The notes: generated from the letters alone by a model not told the origin. 64,000 nt of DNA from Thermoactinomyces intermedius (GCF_016055025.1 NZ_JAECVW010000005.1), one strand, 5' to 3'; counted from the stretch's first letter, positions 42,312-51,876 are shown. Translations and numbers: made by a program.

Positions 42312-44315
42312 ATGAAAAACTACTTCCTCAGAAATGGAGTATTATATATTATCCTCATCCTGGTAACCATTGCGGTTATCAATATGTTTGCCAATCCGGC
42401 AACAGACACGCAGCAGCTGGCTTACAATGAATACAGGCAACAGCTGATGGCGAACAAGCTCACCGACATCAAGGTACAGTTGGATGGGGGTACTTACCAT
42501 ATTGAAGGTAAGTTCAAGGACCAGCCGGGCAAGTCTTTTGTAACCCGGGGACCCGCGAACTACGGTTCAACGGTGCTTCAGGATTTACAAAATGCAAATG
42601 TCAAGGTGACTTATGAAAAACCGAAAGGTGACTCGATTTGGATCACCTTGTTTACGTACATCATTCCTTTTGTCGTCATTCTTTTCCTTTTCTTTTTCTT
42701 GTTAAACCAGGCGCAAGGCGGCGGAAGCCGTGTGATGAATTTCGGCAAAAGCAAAGCCAAGCTTTACAATGAAGAGAAAAGGCGTGTAACTTTTGATGAC
42801 GTGGCAGGCGCAGACGAGGAAAAAGCCGAGTTGGTCGAAATTGTTGACTTTCTGAAAGACAACCGGCGTTACGCCCAAATGGGGGCACGGATTCCGAAAG
42901 GGGTTCTTTTGGTCGGACCGCCGGGAACAGGGAAAACCTTGTTGGCCAGGGCGGTGGCCGGAGAAGCGAAAGTTCCGTTCTTTTCCATCAGCGGTTCGGA
43001 CTTTGTGGAAATGTTTGTCGGGGTGGGTGCATCCCGTGTTCGTGATTTGTTTGAACAGGCGAAGAAAAATGCGCCTTGTATCATCTTTATCGACGAAATT
43101 GACGCAGTGGGCCGTCAACGCGGGGCCGGACTCGGCGGCGGCCACGACGAGCGCGAACAAACTTTGAACCAATTGCTTGTGGAAATGGACGGATTTGATG
43201 TCAATTCCGGAATCATCATCATGGCGGCAACCAACCGTCCGGATATCCTCGACCCGGCATTGTTGCGCCCGGGCCGTTTTGACCGCCAGATTCTGGTGAA
43301 CCGTCCCGATGTGAAAGGCCGGGAAGCCGTTTTGAAAGTGCATGCCCGTAACAAACCCCTGGCAGAAGACGTCAAATTGGAAGTCATTGCCCAGCGTACC
43401 ACGGGCTTTTCCGGAGCCGATCTGGAGAACTTGTTGAATGAAGCGGCTCTGCTTGCGGCACGGCACCGGAAGAAGAAAATCACGATGGAAGAAATTGATG
43501 AAGCGGTGGACCGCGTGATTGCGGGTCCTCAGAAGAAAAGCCGCGTGTTCAGCAAAAAAGAACGAAAAATTGTTGCATATCATGAATCGGGACACGTGTT
43601 GTGCGGATATTACCTGCAGCATGCCGACGTTGTTCACAAGGTAACCATCGTCCCCCGCGGGCAAGCCGGCGGGTATGCCATGATGTTGCCGAAAGAAGAT
43701 CGTTATTTGGCCACCAAAAACGAATTGCTGGACCGGGTGACCGGGTTGCTCGGAGGCCGTGTCGCCGAAGAGGTTGTGTTTGGTGAAATCAGCACCGGGG
43801 CCAGCAATGACTTTGAGAAAGCAACCTCCATTGTCCGTTCCATGATTACGGAATACGGAATGAGCGACCGGTTGGCCACCATGACCTTCGGGCGTTCGCA
43901 AGGGCAAGTGTTCCTGGGTCGCGACCTGGGACACGAATCCAACTACAGCGATAAAATCGCCTATGAAATCGATACGGAGATGCAAGATTTGATCCGTTCC
44001 TGCTACAACCGGGCGAAAAACCTGATCATGGAACATCGCGACAAATTGGAACTGTTGGCGCAAACCTTGTTGGAAAAAGAAACGTTGGATGAGCGGCAAA
44101 TCAAACAGCTGCTTGAAAACGGGAAGTTGGATGATGACGATTCAGTAAAAGTCAACATCCAATCCAAAGAGGAAGAAGAAACCAATAAAGAGTCCACGAA
44201 ACAGGATAATTCCGGGACGGTTGACGCAAACCGGGCAGAAAGTCCCGTAAAGGATAACCCGTTTGTCAATAACGATCCGGCGGATAAAGATTCGGATCCA
44301 AACCAATCGGTGTAA
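42312..44315 (+). CDS. ftsH: ATP-dependent zinc metalloprotease FtsH
   Basis: A 667-residue membrane AAA protease. Two membrane segments (about 8-25 and 112-132) flank an exported domain. The AAA module has Walker A GPPGTGKT (about 202-209), Walker B IIFIDEIDAVG and the second region of homology. The zinc site HESGH lies at about 422-426. The C-terminal 50 residues are acidic and low-complexity. It degrades membrane and regulatory proteins and affects sporulation. AGAGGAGGCCAGGG precedes the ATG. Confidence 0.98.
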   Translation: MKNYFLRNGVLYIILILVTIAVINMFANPATDTQQLAYNEYRQQLMANKLTDIKVQLDGGTYHIEGKFKDQPGKSFVTRGPANYGSTVLQDLQNANVKVTYEKPKGDSIWITLFTYIIPFVVILFLFFFLLNQAQGGGSRVMNFGKSKAKLYNEEKRRVTFDDVAGADEEKAELVEIVDFLKDNRRYAQMGARIPKGVLLVGPPGTGKTLLARAVAGEAKVPFFSISGSDFVEMFVGVGASRVRDLFEQAKKNAPCIIFIDEIDAVGRQRGAGLGGGHDEREQTLNQLLVEMDGFDVNSGIIIMAATNRPDILDPALLRPGRFDRQILVNRPDVKGREAVLKVHARNKPLAEDVKLEVIAQRTTGFSGADLENLLNEAALLAARHRKKKITMEEIDEAVDRVIAGPQKKSRVFSKKERKIVAYHESGHVLCGYYLQHADVVHKVTIVPRGQAGGYAMMLPKEDRYLATKNELLDRVTGLLGGRVAEEVVFGEISTGASNDFEKATSIVRSMITEYGMSDRLATMTFGRSQGQVFLGRDLGHESNYSDKIAYEIDTEMQDLIRSCYNRAKNLIMEHRDKLELLAQTLLEKETLDERQIKQLLENGKLDDDDSVKVNIQSKEEEETNKESTKQDNSGTVDANRAESPVKDNPFVNNDPADKDSDPNQSV

Positions 44316-44343
44316 AAAAAGAGGCGGAACCGCCTCTTTTTTC
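44314..44343 (+). terminator. rho-independent terminator of ftsH
   Basis: AAAAAGAGGCGG and CCGCCTCTTTTT pair around a two-base loop. Confidence 0.92.
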
Positions 44344-44427
44344 TTGTGAATTAATGGATGTAAAAGAATCCGGGAGGATGGTATTCTATAAATAAAATGG
44401 ATTACATCGCTAAAGCAGGTGAATAAC

Positions 44428-45207
44428 TTGAATAAAGATTTATTGCTGGTCATGGATGTTGGAAACACCAATATCGTTTTGGGCATTTACCGGAAGGAAA
44501 AATTGTTGCATCATTGGCGTTTGCAAACAAACCGCCACGCGACCGAAGATGAATACGGCATGCAATTGGCCAGTTTGCTTTCCTATACCAACTTGTCCAT
44601 TGAAGATGTGGGGGCTGCCATCCTTTCTTCCGTTGTCCCTCCGCTGACGATTGTCTTGCGGCGGATGGCCGAAAAGTATCTTGGGTTGACCCCGTTGATC
44701 CTGGGACCGGGCATCCGGACCGGTTTAAATATCAAGTATGACAATCCACGCGAGGTCGGGGCCGACCGGATTGCCAATGCGGTGGCCGGCATTGAGAAAT
44801 ACGGGGCGCCGCTGGTGATTGTTGATTTCGGGACGGCGACCACCTTCTGTTTTATTGATGAAGAGGAAAATTACGTCGGCGGTGCCATTGCGCCCGGTAT
44901 CAGTATATCCATGGAGGCGCTGTATCAACGGGCCGCCAAGTTGACGAGGGTGGAAATTGACAAACCGGATTCGGTGGTTGGAAAAAATCCGGTTCAATCC
45001 ATGCAGGCTGGCATATACTATGGTTATGTCGGGCTTGTGGATGAAATTGTCACCCGCATGAAAAAGATGATGCGTCAACGTCCCACGGTGGTGGCCACTG
45101 GCGGGTATGCTTCATTGATTTGCAAGGATACCAAGACGATTGACAAGGTGGATCCGCTTTTAACTTTGGAAGGATTGAAGTTGATCCATGAGCTGAATGC
45201 AAAGTAA
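44428..45207 (+). CDS. coaX: type III pantothenate kinase
   Basis: A 259-residue ASKHA-fold kinase that starts coenzyme A synthesis. The sequence shows LLLVMDVGNTNIVLG (residues 4-18), the ILGPGIRTGL loop, KYDNPREVGADRIANAVA and the VDFGTATTF motif. The TTG at 44428 follows GCAGGTGA and matches homologue length; a GTG at 44419 would overlap that site. Confidence 0.95.
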   Translation: MNKDLLLVMDVGNTNIVLGIYRKEKLLHHWRLQTNRHATEDEYGMQLASLLSYTNLSIEDVGAAILSSVVPPLTIVLRRMAEKYLGLTPLILGPGIRTGLNIKYDNPREVGADRIANAVAGIEKYGAPLVIVDFGTATTFCFIDEEENYVGGAIAPGISISMEALYQRAAKLTRVEIDKPDSVVGKNPVQSMQAGIYYGYVGLVDEIVTRMKKMMRQRPTVVATGGYASLICKDTKTIDKVDPLLTLEGLKLIHELNAK

Positions 45208-45267
45208 CAGAATGGGAAACAGAGGGCTTCTTGCAAAGGAGTCCTTTTTTTAAGGAGGAAATCACTG

Positions 45268-46140
45268 ATGGAAGATTATGTTATTCGAGCGATCTCTGCA
45301 GACGGGGCCGTGCGCGGGTTTGCGGCACGGACGACGAATCTGGTACAGGAACTGCAACAACGTCACCGCACTTTTCCGGTGGTCAGCGCGGCATTGGGCA
45401 GAACGGCAACCATGGGCGCGATGATGGGCGTGACTTTAAAAGAGAAGAACCACAAAGTCTTGATTCGGGTGGAAGGTGACGGACCCATCGGGCGGATCAT
45501 GGTGGATGCCGACGGGCAAGGCCATGTGCGCGGTTGTGTCGACCAACCGCAAGTGGAAGGCAAATCCAAAGGGAACAAGCTGGATGTGGCTTCCGCTGTG
45601 GGAAAAGGAATGATTCACATCATCAAAGATTTGGGGCTGAAGGAACCGTATCGCGGCGCTTCGCCGATCATCTCAGGGGAATTGGCGGAAGACTTTACCT
45701 ATTATTTTACGGCCTCTGAACAAACCCCGTCGTCCGTGGGATTGGGGGTATTGGTCAAAGGGGACGAAATTTTGGCGTCCGGCGGGTATATGATCCAGCT
45801 TTTGCCGGGGGCCGGGGAAGAAGTGATCCAAAAATTGGAGCAACGGATCTCCCGGCTTTCGTCGATCTCGGACCGGTTGAAAAACGGTGAAACGCCGGAA
45901 GAAATGCTGCGCTTTTTAATGGGCGACGATTTGGAAATCCTGGGGAAATCGCCGGTTCAATTCCAATGCAATTGTTCCAGGGAGCGCTCAAAGGCAATGT
46001 TGCGGGCGCTTGGCAAGGAGGAAATAGAATCCATCCGGGACGAATTGGGCCGCGCCGAGGTGGTTTGTCATTTTTGCAATGAAAGATACTTGTTTACGGA
46101 TGAGGAATTAGAAAGGATTTTAATAGAAGAAATTGATTGA
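45268..46140 (+). CDS. hslO: redox-regulated chaperone Hsp33
   Basis: A 290-residue holdase active under oxidative stress. The C-terminal zinc-thiol switch is visible as CNC (about residues 233-235) and CHFC (about 266-269). The N-terminal fold shows FPVVSAALGRTATMGAMMG. AAGGAGGAAATCACTG precedes the ATG. Its stop overlaps the -35 box of the cysK promoter. Confidence 0.97.
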   Translation: MEDYVIRAISADGAVRGFAARTTNLVQELQQRHRTFPVVSAALGRTATMGAMMGVTLKEKNHKVLIRVEGDGPIGRIMVDADGQGHVRGCVDQPQVEGKSKGNKLDVASAVGKGMIHIIKDLGLKEPYRGASPIISGELAEDFTYYFTASEQTPSSVGLGVLVKGDEILASGGYMIQLLPGAGEEVIQKLEQRISRLSSISDRLKNGETPEEMLRFLMGDDLEILGKSPVQFQCNCSRERSKAMLRALGKEEIESIRDELGRAEVVCHFCNERYLFTDEELERILIEEID

Positions 46141-46200
46141 CAAATTGGATCGGGATTAGTATGATGATAAATACAAAACCTATAAGTTTACTCGGAATAA
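46137..46200 (+). promoter_or_regulatory. cysK promoter and possible CymR operator
   Basis: TTGACA (46137-46142) and TATGAT (46160-46165) with a 17-base spacer form a clear sigma-A promoter. TATAAGTTTACTCGGAATAA (46181-46200), just downstream of the start point, resembles the CymR target found before cysteine genes of Bacillales. The promoter is firm; the operator is inference from memory of that motif. Confidence 0.65.
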
Positions 46201-46213
46201 GGAGGCTTCCTAC

Positions 46214-47146
46214 ATGCGGGTTGGAAATAATATTCTTGAGTTGATTGGCGAAACACCGCTTGTGAAATTAAACCGGATTGTTGGTAAGACGGATGCCGAT
46301 GTTTATTTGAAACTGGAATTTTTTAACCCGGGTGGCAGTGTCAAAGACCGGATTGCCCTCAGCATGATTGAAGAAGCTGAAAAACGCGGGGAGCTGAAAC
46401 CCGGTTCCACGATTTTGGAGCCGACCAGCGGAAACACCGGAATCGGGCTGGCGATGGTGGCAGCAGCCAAAGGTTACCGTGCCGTGTTGGTCATGCCTGA
46501 CACGATGAGCGTGGAACGCAGAAATCTTTTGCGGGCCTATGGGGCCGAACTGGTGCTGACTCCCGGTGCGGAAGGAATGAAAGGGGCCATTCAAAAAGCC
46601 CGAGAAATCCATGAACAACATCCCGATTACTTCGTTCCCCAACAATTTGAAAATCCGGATAACGTGAAAGCGCACTTTGAAAACACCGCCAGAGAAATTG
46701 TTGAACAAACGGGTGGCGAACTGGATGCCTTTGTTGCGGGAATCGGGACCGGCGGAACGATTACCGGTGTCGGCCGGGTCTTGAAAGAAAAATATCCCCA
46801 TGTCCATGTGGTTGCTGTTGAGCCTTCCAATTCCCCCGTTTTGTCCGGAGGAAAACCTGGGCCTCATAAAATTCAGGGAATCGGTGCCGGATTTGTACCC
46901 AAGATTCTCGATACGGAAATTTACGATGAAGTTTTGCAAGTGGATAACGAGGAAGCTTTTGAATGGGCACGTCGTGCCGCTCGTGAAGAAGGGATTCTCG
47001 TGGGTATTTCCTCCGGTGCGGCCATTGCTTCTGCGGTGAAAATCGCCCGCCGGTTGGGAGAGGGCAAAAAAGTTGTTGCTGTTGTTCCGAGTAACGGAGA
47101 ACGTTATTTGTCCACGCCTCTTTTCAATTTCGAGGATGAAGCGTAA
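46214..47146 (+). CDS. cysK: cysteine synthase
   Basis: A 310-residue PLP enzyme making cysteine from O-acetylserine and sulphide. The PLP lysine lies in NPGGSVKDRIA (about residues 35-45), with PTSGNTGIGLA and the GTGGTITGVGR phosphate loop. It is as long as CysK. ATAAGGAGGCTTCCTAC precedes the ATG. In Bacillus CysK also acts as a partner of the CymR repressor. Confidence 0.97.
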   Translation: MRVGNNILELIGETPLVKLNRIVGKTDADVYLKLEFFNPGGSVKDRIALSMIEEAEKRGELKPGSTILEPTSGNTGIGLAMVAAAKGYRAVLVMPDTMSVERRNLLRAYGAELVLTPGAEGMKGAIQKAREIHEQHPDYFVPQQFENPDNVKAHFENTAREIVEQTGGELDAFVAGIGTGGTITGVGRVLKEKYPHVHVVAVEPSNSPVLSGGKPGPHKIQGIGAGFVPKILDTEIYDEVLQVDNEEAFEWARRAAREEGILVGISSGAAIASAVKIARRLGEGKKVVAVVPSNGERYLSTPLFNFEDEA

Positions 47147-47170
47147 GCGTAAAACCGGATATATCTGTCG

Positions 47171-47206
47171 GAAGCTATCCTTTATCGGAAAGGATAGCTT
47201 CTTTTG
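47171..47206 (+). terminator. rho-independent terminator of cysK
   Basis: GAAGCTATCCTT pairs with AAGGATAGCTTC, then TTTT. Confidence 0.92.
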
Positions 47207-47244
47207 CTTTCGGGGAAAATTGTGATGAAGATCCCGGTTTTATG

Positions 47245-47554
47245 TGGTAAAATGATGTGATTAGAAGAGTCGAGCCTGTCGCGAACAGCCGGGAAGAGAT
47301 TGGGTCATCATGAAATTGGTTTAACGGTATGAGCACAAACGATGCCATGGACATCGATGAAATAGAACATGTCATCACCGGTGCCGGCCTTGAGGTTTCC
47401 CATCCGGATGGAGCGGAATCCCTGTGAAGAAAAGATGAAAAACCATTTTGAAGAACCGGATTCATCAAAACCAATCCATTTCCTTCTGCGGAAGATGAAA
47501 GATAGATATGAGATGGCTCACTGACAGAAGGAATCGGTCGGCCATCTTTTTTTG
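47245..47554 (+). ncRNA. unassigned structured leader of folP, ending in a terminator
   Basis: An extended -10-like TGGTAAAAT at 47245-47253 is followed by about 290 bases without a credible gene, ending in an intrinsic terminator: AGATGGC (47511-47517) pairs with GCCATCT (47541-47547) and T7 follows. The folP start is at 47606. The arrangement is that of a riboswitch or attenuator. I see no T-box, THF, SAM or TPP signature. A 32-codon frame at 47329-47427 lacks a ribosome site. Confidence 0.45.
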
Positions 47555-47605
47555 TCATCGATGCAGCCATCAAGCGCTTGTATTCATCAGAGAGGAGCTG
47601 GAGCC

Positions 47606-48457
47606 ATGAACCATTCAACGATTCAAGCCGGTCCGTATACGTTATCATATGATCGCCGCACGTTGGTGATGGGGATTTTGAATGTGACCCCGGACTCTTT
47701 TTCAGACGGCGGGAAATACAATACGGTGGACCGGGCTGTCGAGCATGCCAAACAACTGGTGCGTGATGGCGCGGATATCATAGACATCGGCGGAGAATCC
47801 ACGCGCCCCGGGGCGGAGTATGTTCCGCCGGAAGAGGAATTGTCCCGCTTGCTCCCGGTGATTGAGGTGTTGCATCGCGAGTTGGACTGCCCCATTTCCG
47901 TGGATACGTATAAAGCAGAAGTGGCCCGGCAATGCATTCAGGCCGGGGCGCATATCATCAATGATGTATGGGGAACGCTCAAAGATCCGGACATGGCCAA
48001 GGTTGCGGCCGAATTGGATGTGCCGGTCATTTTGATGCATAACCGGCAACAAGCAGACTATGATTCCCTGATGGATGATGTGATCCGGGATCTGATGGCG
48101 ATGGTGCAAAATGCGAAACAAGCCGGTGTCAAAGATGAAAACATCATTTTGGATCCCGGGATCGGCTTTGCCAAAACCCTTGAACAAAATTTAACCGTGA
48201 TGCGCCACCTGGATCGCATTACCGCGTTGGGATATCCCGTGTTATTGGGAACATCCAGAAAATCCATGATTGGCAAAACGTTGAACCTGCCGACGGAAGA
48301 ACGGATGGAAGGCACGGCGGCAACGGTGGCATTCGGAATCGCCCAAGGATGCCGGATTGTCCGGGTTCACGATGTCAAAGAGATGACCAGGGTTTGCCGG
48401 ATGATGGATGCGATGCTGTTCGGGGTTCTGCCGGAGGAGGCGGAGACCCGTGGATAA
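47606..48457 (+). CDS. folP: dihydropteroate synthase
   Basis: A 283-residue TIM-barrel enzyme joining p-aminobenzoate to the pterin, the target of sulfonamides. VMGILNVTPDSFSDGG (about residues 19-34), DIGGESTRPGAE and DPGIGFAKT are intact. The ATG at 47606 follows AGAGGAGCTGGAG. In B. subtilis pabB-pabA-pabC lie between cysK and this gene; here they are absent and the gene has its own leader. It overlaps folB by eight bases. Confidence 0.96.
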   Translation: MNHSTIQAGPYTLSYDRRTLVMGILNVTPDSFSDGGKYNTVDRAVEHAKQLVRDGADIIDIGGESTRPGAEYVPPEEELSRLLPVIEVLHRELDCPISVDTYKAEVARQCIQAGAHIINDVWGTLKDPDMAKVAAELDVPVILMHNRQQADYDSLMDDVIRDLMAMVQNAKQAGVKDENIILDPGIGFAKTLEQNLTVMRHLDRITALGYPVLLGTSRKSMIGKTLNLPTEERMEGTAATVAFGIAQGCRIVRVHDVKEMTRVCRMMDAMLFGVLPEEAETRG

Positions 48458-48809
48458 AATCTTTATGAAACGGCTGAGTTTTTACGGGTATCATGGGGCT
48501 TATGCCGAAGAAAACCGGCTGGGGCAGCGTTTTTATGTCGATCTGGAAATGAAATTGGATTTAAAGCCTGCCGGCACAACAGACGATTTGCAAAATACCG
48601 TCGATTACGGAGCCGTGTATCAGAAAGTGGAAACCATCATGACCGGAACCCGGGTGAAATTGATTGAAACCTTGGCAGAGCGGATTGCCGGACGTTTGTT
48701 GGCTGATTTCCCGATTGAAGAAGTACGGGTCCGCGTCACCAAACCCAACCCGCCGATTCAGGGACACTATGAGTCGGTCGGGGTTGAAGTGGTAAGGACA
48801 AGGACATGA
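48450..48809 (+). CDS. folB: dihydroneopterin aldolase
   Basis: A 119-residue enzyme splitting dihydroneopterin to hydroxymethyl-dihydropterin and glycolaldehyde. LSFYGYHGAYAEENRLGQRFYVD and the ETLAERIA helix with KPNPPIQG near the end are typical. The GTG at 48450 lies within the folP 3' end after GGAGGCGGAGACCC. It overlaps folK by four bases. Confidence 0.94.
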   Translation: MDKIFMKRLSFYGYHGAYAEENRLGQRFYVDLEMKLDLKPAGTTDDLQNTVDYGAVYQKVETIMTGTRVKLIETLAERIAGRLLADFPIEEVRVRVTKPNPPIQGHYESVGVEVVRTRT

Positions 48810-49312
48810 GCAGGAAAGTGACGGCCTATCTGGGGCTGGGAACCAATCAGGGAGATCGGCGGGAACAGCTGAAACAGGCGATCCATCTGTTGAACAACAC
48901 CAGAGGAATCCACGTGCGGAAAACCTCTTCGATTTATGAAACTGCTCCGGTAGGGTATCTCGACCAACCGCCGTTTTACAACATGGCGGCAGAAATCCAG
49001 ACGACTTTGTCTCCCGGGCAATTGTTGGAAGCTTTTCTGCAGATCGAACAAAAGTTTCACCGGGTGCGAAAGATCCGCTGGGGACCGCGCACCATGGATC
49101 TGGATCTGCTTCTTTATGAAGACCGCTTGATCCGGCAGGATGATCTGGTGGTGCCCCATCCGCGCATGACCGGGCGGGCATTTGTTTTGGTCCCCTTGTT
49201 TGAAATTGCCGGGGATATCGAAATCCCGGGGACGCATAAAACGATTTCCCAGTGGATGAAGGAGATTCCCGGTGACCAAAAAGTGCACAAATTGGAAATG
49301 ATTCCGGTTTAA
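48806..49312 (+). CDS. folK: 2-amino-4-hydroxy-6-hydroxymethyldihydropteridine diphosphokinase
   Basis: A 168-residue kinase (HPPK) providing the activated pterin used by FolP. YLGLGTNQGDRREQL, YETAPVGYLDQPPFYN and the RWGPRTMDLDLLLY signature are present. Start overlaps the folB stop (ATGA), and dusB follows 22 bases later, making a folP-folB-folK-dusB-lysS unit. Confidence 0.95.
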   Translation: MSRKVTAYLGLGTNQGDRREQLKQAIHLLNNTRGIHVRKTSSIYETAPVGYLDQPPFYNMAAEIQTTLSPGQLLEAFLQIEQKFHRVRKIRWGPRTMDLDLLLYEDRLIRQDDLVVPHPRMTGRAFVLVPLFEIAGDIEIPGTHKTISQWMKEIPGDQKVHKLEMIPV

Positions 49313-49334
49313 CATGGGGAAAGGAGGTATTTCG

Positions 49335-50351
49335 ATGCTGAAAATCGGGGACATTGCGTTAAAAAACCGTGTTGTGTTGGCTCCGATGGCAGGCGTCTGC
49401 AATCCGGCTTTCCGCCTCATTGCCAAAGAGTTTGGCGTGGGGTTGGTGTGTGCGGAAATGGTGAGCGACAAAGCCATTTTGCACGGGAATAAAAGGACCC
49501 GGGAGATGCTTTATGTGGATGAACGGGAGAAACCGCTCAGTTTGCAAATTTTCGGCGGAGACAAAGAAACGCTGGTCGAGGCGGCCAAAGTTGTCGACCA
49601 ACAAACCAATGCGGATATTATCGATATCAACATGGGATGTCCGGTTCCGAAAGTGGTCAAATGCGATGCGGGCGCCCGCTGGCTGCTCGATCCGGACAAG
49701 ATTGAAGAGATGGTGTCCGCCGTGGTGGAAGCCGTGGACAAACCGGTGACCGTCAAGATGCGCATTGGCTGGGATGAAGATCATATTTATGTGGTTGAAA
49801 ACGCCAAAGCGGTCGAACGCGCCGGAGGAAAAGCGGTTTCTGTACACGGGCGCACGCGGAAGCAGATGTACCGCGGGCAGGCGGACTGGAGTTGGATTAA
49901 AAAAGTCAAAGAGGCCGTGGGGATTCCTGTCATCGGAAACGGCGATGTCTTTACACCGGAAGATGCGAAGCGGATGCTTGATACAACCGGTTGTGACGGG
50001 GTCATGATCGGCCGCGGCGCATTGGGGAATCCGTGGATGTTGTACCGGACGGTCCATTATCTGGAGACCGGCGAACTGCTTCCGGAACCGGAAGTGCGGG
50101 AAAAGATGGAAATTGCCATTTTGCATATGGACCGGCTTGTCAAACTGCGGGGGGAAGACATCGCCGTCCGCGAAATGCGAAAACATGCGGCGTGGTATCT
50201 CAAAGGATTGCCTGGCGCCAGCAAAGTCAAAGAAAAAGTCAATCAACAAGAAACCAGGGATGGGATGGCAAATCTCCTGCTTTCGTTTGCGGAGGAATTC
50301 GAAACGCGTCAGCGCGAAAAACAAGAAGCCGTCAATCAAGAATCTGCGTAA
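49335..50351 (+). CDS. dusB: tRNA-dihydrouridine synthase DusB
   Basis: A 338-residue flavoenzyme reducing uridines in tRNA D-loops. LAPMAGVCNPAFR (residues 16-28), the catalytic Cys region INMGCPVPKVVKCDAG (about 99-114), SVHGRTRKQMY and MIGRGALGNPW fit the family. The ATG at 49335 follows AAAGGAGGT; the frame is open to 49314. In B. subtilis yazB lies before this gene (yacF); it is absent here. Confidence 0.95.
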   Translation: MLKIGDIALKNRVVLAPMAGVCNPAFRLIAKEFGVGLVCAEMVSDKAILHGNKRTREMLYVDEREKPLSLQIFGGDKETLVEAAKVVDQQTNADIIDINMGCPVPKVVKCDAGARWLLDPDKIEEMVSAVVEAVDKPVTVKMRIGWDEDHIYVVENAKAVERAGGKAVSVHGRTRKQMYRGQADWSWIKKVKEAVGIPVIGNGDVFTPEDAKRMLDTTGCDGVMIGRGALGNPWMLYRTVHYLETGELLPEPEVREKMEIAILHMDRLVKLRGEDIAVREMRKHAAWYLKGLPGASKVKEKVNQQETRDGMANLLLSFAEEFETRQREKQEAVNQESA

Positions 50352-50376
50352 CGGATGAACGAAGGAGTGCGAAACG

Positions 50377-51873
50377 ATGAGTCATGAAGAACAAAGCGAT
50401 CTGTTTCAAATCAGGCGTGAAAAAGTTTCTGCGTTGAGGGAGAAAGGTGTCAATCCTTTCGGCCACAAATTTGAGCGTACCCATCATGCAAAAACGATTT
50501 TGGATCAATACGAATCGATGTCCAAAGAAGAATTGCAGGAAAAAAATATTTCCGTATCGATTGCCGGGCGTCTTGTGGCCAAACGGAAACAAGGAAAAGC
50601 TTCCTTTGCCCATCTCCAGGATATGAGCGGCCGGATTCAGATCTATGTCCGGCTGGACCGGGTGGGGGAAGAGCAGTATGAGATTTTCCGGACAGCCGAC
50701 CTCGGGGATTTTCTGGGGATCAAAGGCGTTGTCTTTAAAACCAACCGCGGGGAAGTCAGCGTCAAAGCCGATCAGGTGGATTTCCTGAGCAAATCGCTCC
50801 GTCCCCTTCCTGAAAAATATCACGGGTTGAAAGATGTGGAACTCCGGTATCGGAAACGGTATTTGGACCTCATCATGAATCCGGAAGTCAAAGAAACGTT
50901 TATCACCCGGAGCCGGATCATTGCCGCGATGCGCCGGTATTTGGATCAACAAGGGTTTTTGGAAGTGGAAACCCCGACCATGAATGTGATCGCCGGCGGC
51001 GGGGCGGCACGTCCGTTCATCACCCACCACAATGCACTCGATATGAAGCTGTATATGCGGATTGCCCTTGAACTTCATTTGAAACGCCTGGTTGTGGGCG
51101 GATTTGAAAAAGTGTATGAAATCGGCCGTGTATACCGCAATGAAGGGATTTCCACCCGCCATAATCCGGAGTTTACCATGATGGAATTGTATGCCGCTTA
51201 TGCCGATTTCCATGACATCATGGATCTCACGGAGGATTTGATCGCCCATGTGGCACAAGAAGTCTTGGGCACGACGAAAATCCATTACCAAGGCCATGAA
51301 GTCGATCTTTCCCCCGGCTGGGCACGCAAATCGATGACCGAATTGATCCGGGAAACGACCGGGGTGGATTTCACCCGGCAAATGACCGATGAAGAAGCCC
51401 GCCGGCTTGCGAAAGAACATGGCGTGGAAATTACGGAGTTTATGACCTTTGGGCACATTGTCAATGAGTTCTTTGAACAAAAAGTGGAAGACCAATTGAT
51501 TCAACCGACGTTCGTTTACGGACATCCGGTGGAGATTTCGCCGCTTGCGAAGAAAAATGAAGAAGATCCCAGGTTTACGGACCGGTTTGAGCTGTTTATC
51601 GTGGGACGGGAACATGCGAATGCTTTCTCCGAATTGAACGACCCGATGGATCAACGGGAGCGTTTTGAAGCACAATTGAGAGAAAAAGAAGCTGGTAACG
51701 ACGAAGCGCACCCGATGGATGAAGATTTCCTGGAAGCACTCGAATACGGAATGCCGCCCACCGGCGGTCTGGGAATCGGTGTGGACCGTTTGGTGATGCT
51801 GTTGACAGACAGCCCGTCGATCCGCGACGTTCTCTTGTTCCCGCATATGCGCGAAAACCAGCAGGAAGACTGA
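50377..51873 (+). CDS. lysS: lysine-tRNA ligase, class II
   Basis: A 498-residue class II synthetase. Residues 60-150 are an OB-fold anticodon-binding domain. Motif 2 (VYEIGRVYRNEGISTRHNPEFTM) and motif 3 (GLGIGVDRLVMLLT, near the C-terminus) are intact. GAAGGAGTGCGAAACG precedes the ATG. The strong terminator after it ends the conserved interval shared with B. subtilis. Confidence 0.97.
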   Translation: MSHEEQSDLFQIRREKVSALREKGVNPFGHKFERTHHAKTILDQYESMSKEELQEKNISVSIAGRLVAKRKQGKASFAHLQDMSGRIQIYVRLDRVGEEQYEIFRTADLGDFLGIKGVVFKTNRGEVSVKADQVDFLSKSLRPLPEKYHGLKDVELRYRKRYLDLIMNPEVKETFITRSRIIAAMRRYLDQQGFLEVETPTMNVIAGGGAARPFITHHNALDMKLYMRIALELHLKRLVVGGFEKVYEIGRVYRNEGISTRHNPEFTMMELYAAYADFHDIMDLTEDLIAHVAQEVLGTTKIHYQGHEVDLSPGWARKSMTELIRETTGVDFTRQMTDEEARRLAKEHGVEITEFMTFGHIVNEFFEQKVEDQLIQPTFVYGHPVEISPLAKKNEEDPRFTDRFELFIVGREHANAFSELNDPMDQRERFEAQLREKEAGNDEAHPMDEDFLEALEYGMPPTGGLGIGVDRLVMLLTDSPSIRDVLLFPHMRENQQED

Positions 51874-51876
51874 TGG

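Noticed and set aside
42702..44099. 465-codon frame on the minus strand
   Set aside because: It is antisense to ftsH, whose AAA and HESGH motifs are certain; it has no family signature.
47260..47554. Reading the folP leader as a T-box
   Set aside because: It lacks both the TGGNACCGCG box and the AGAGA motif of stem I, which are clear in the metS leader.
47175..47648. 157-codon minus-strand frame over the folP leader
   Set aside because: It runs into the folP start and through the cysK terminator, and has no recognisable domain.
50332..51846. 504-codon frame on the minus strand
   Set aside because: It mirrors lysS, a certain gene; long antisense frames are common in this codon usage.
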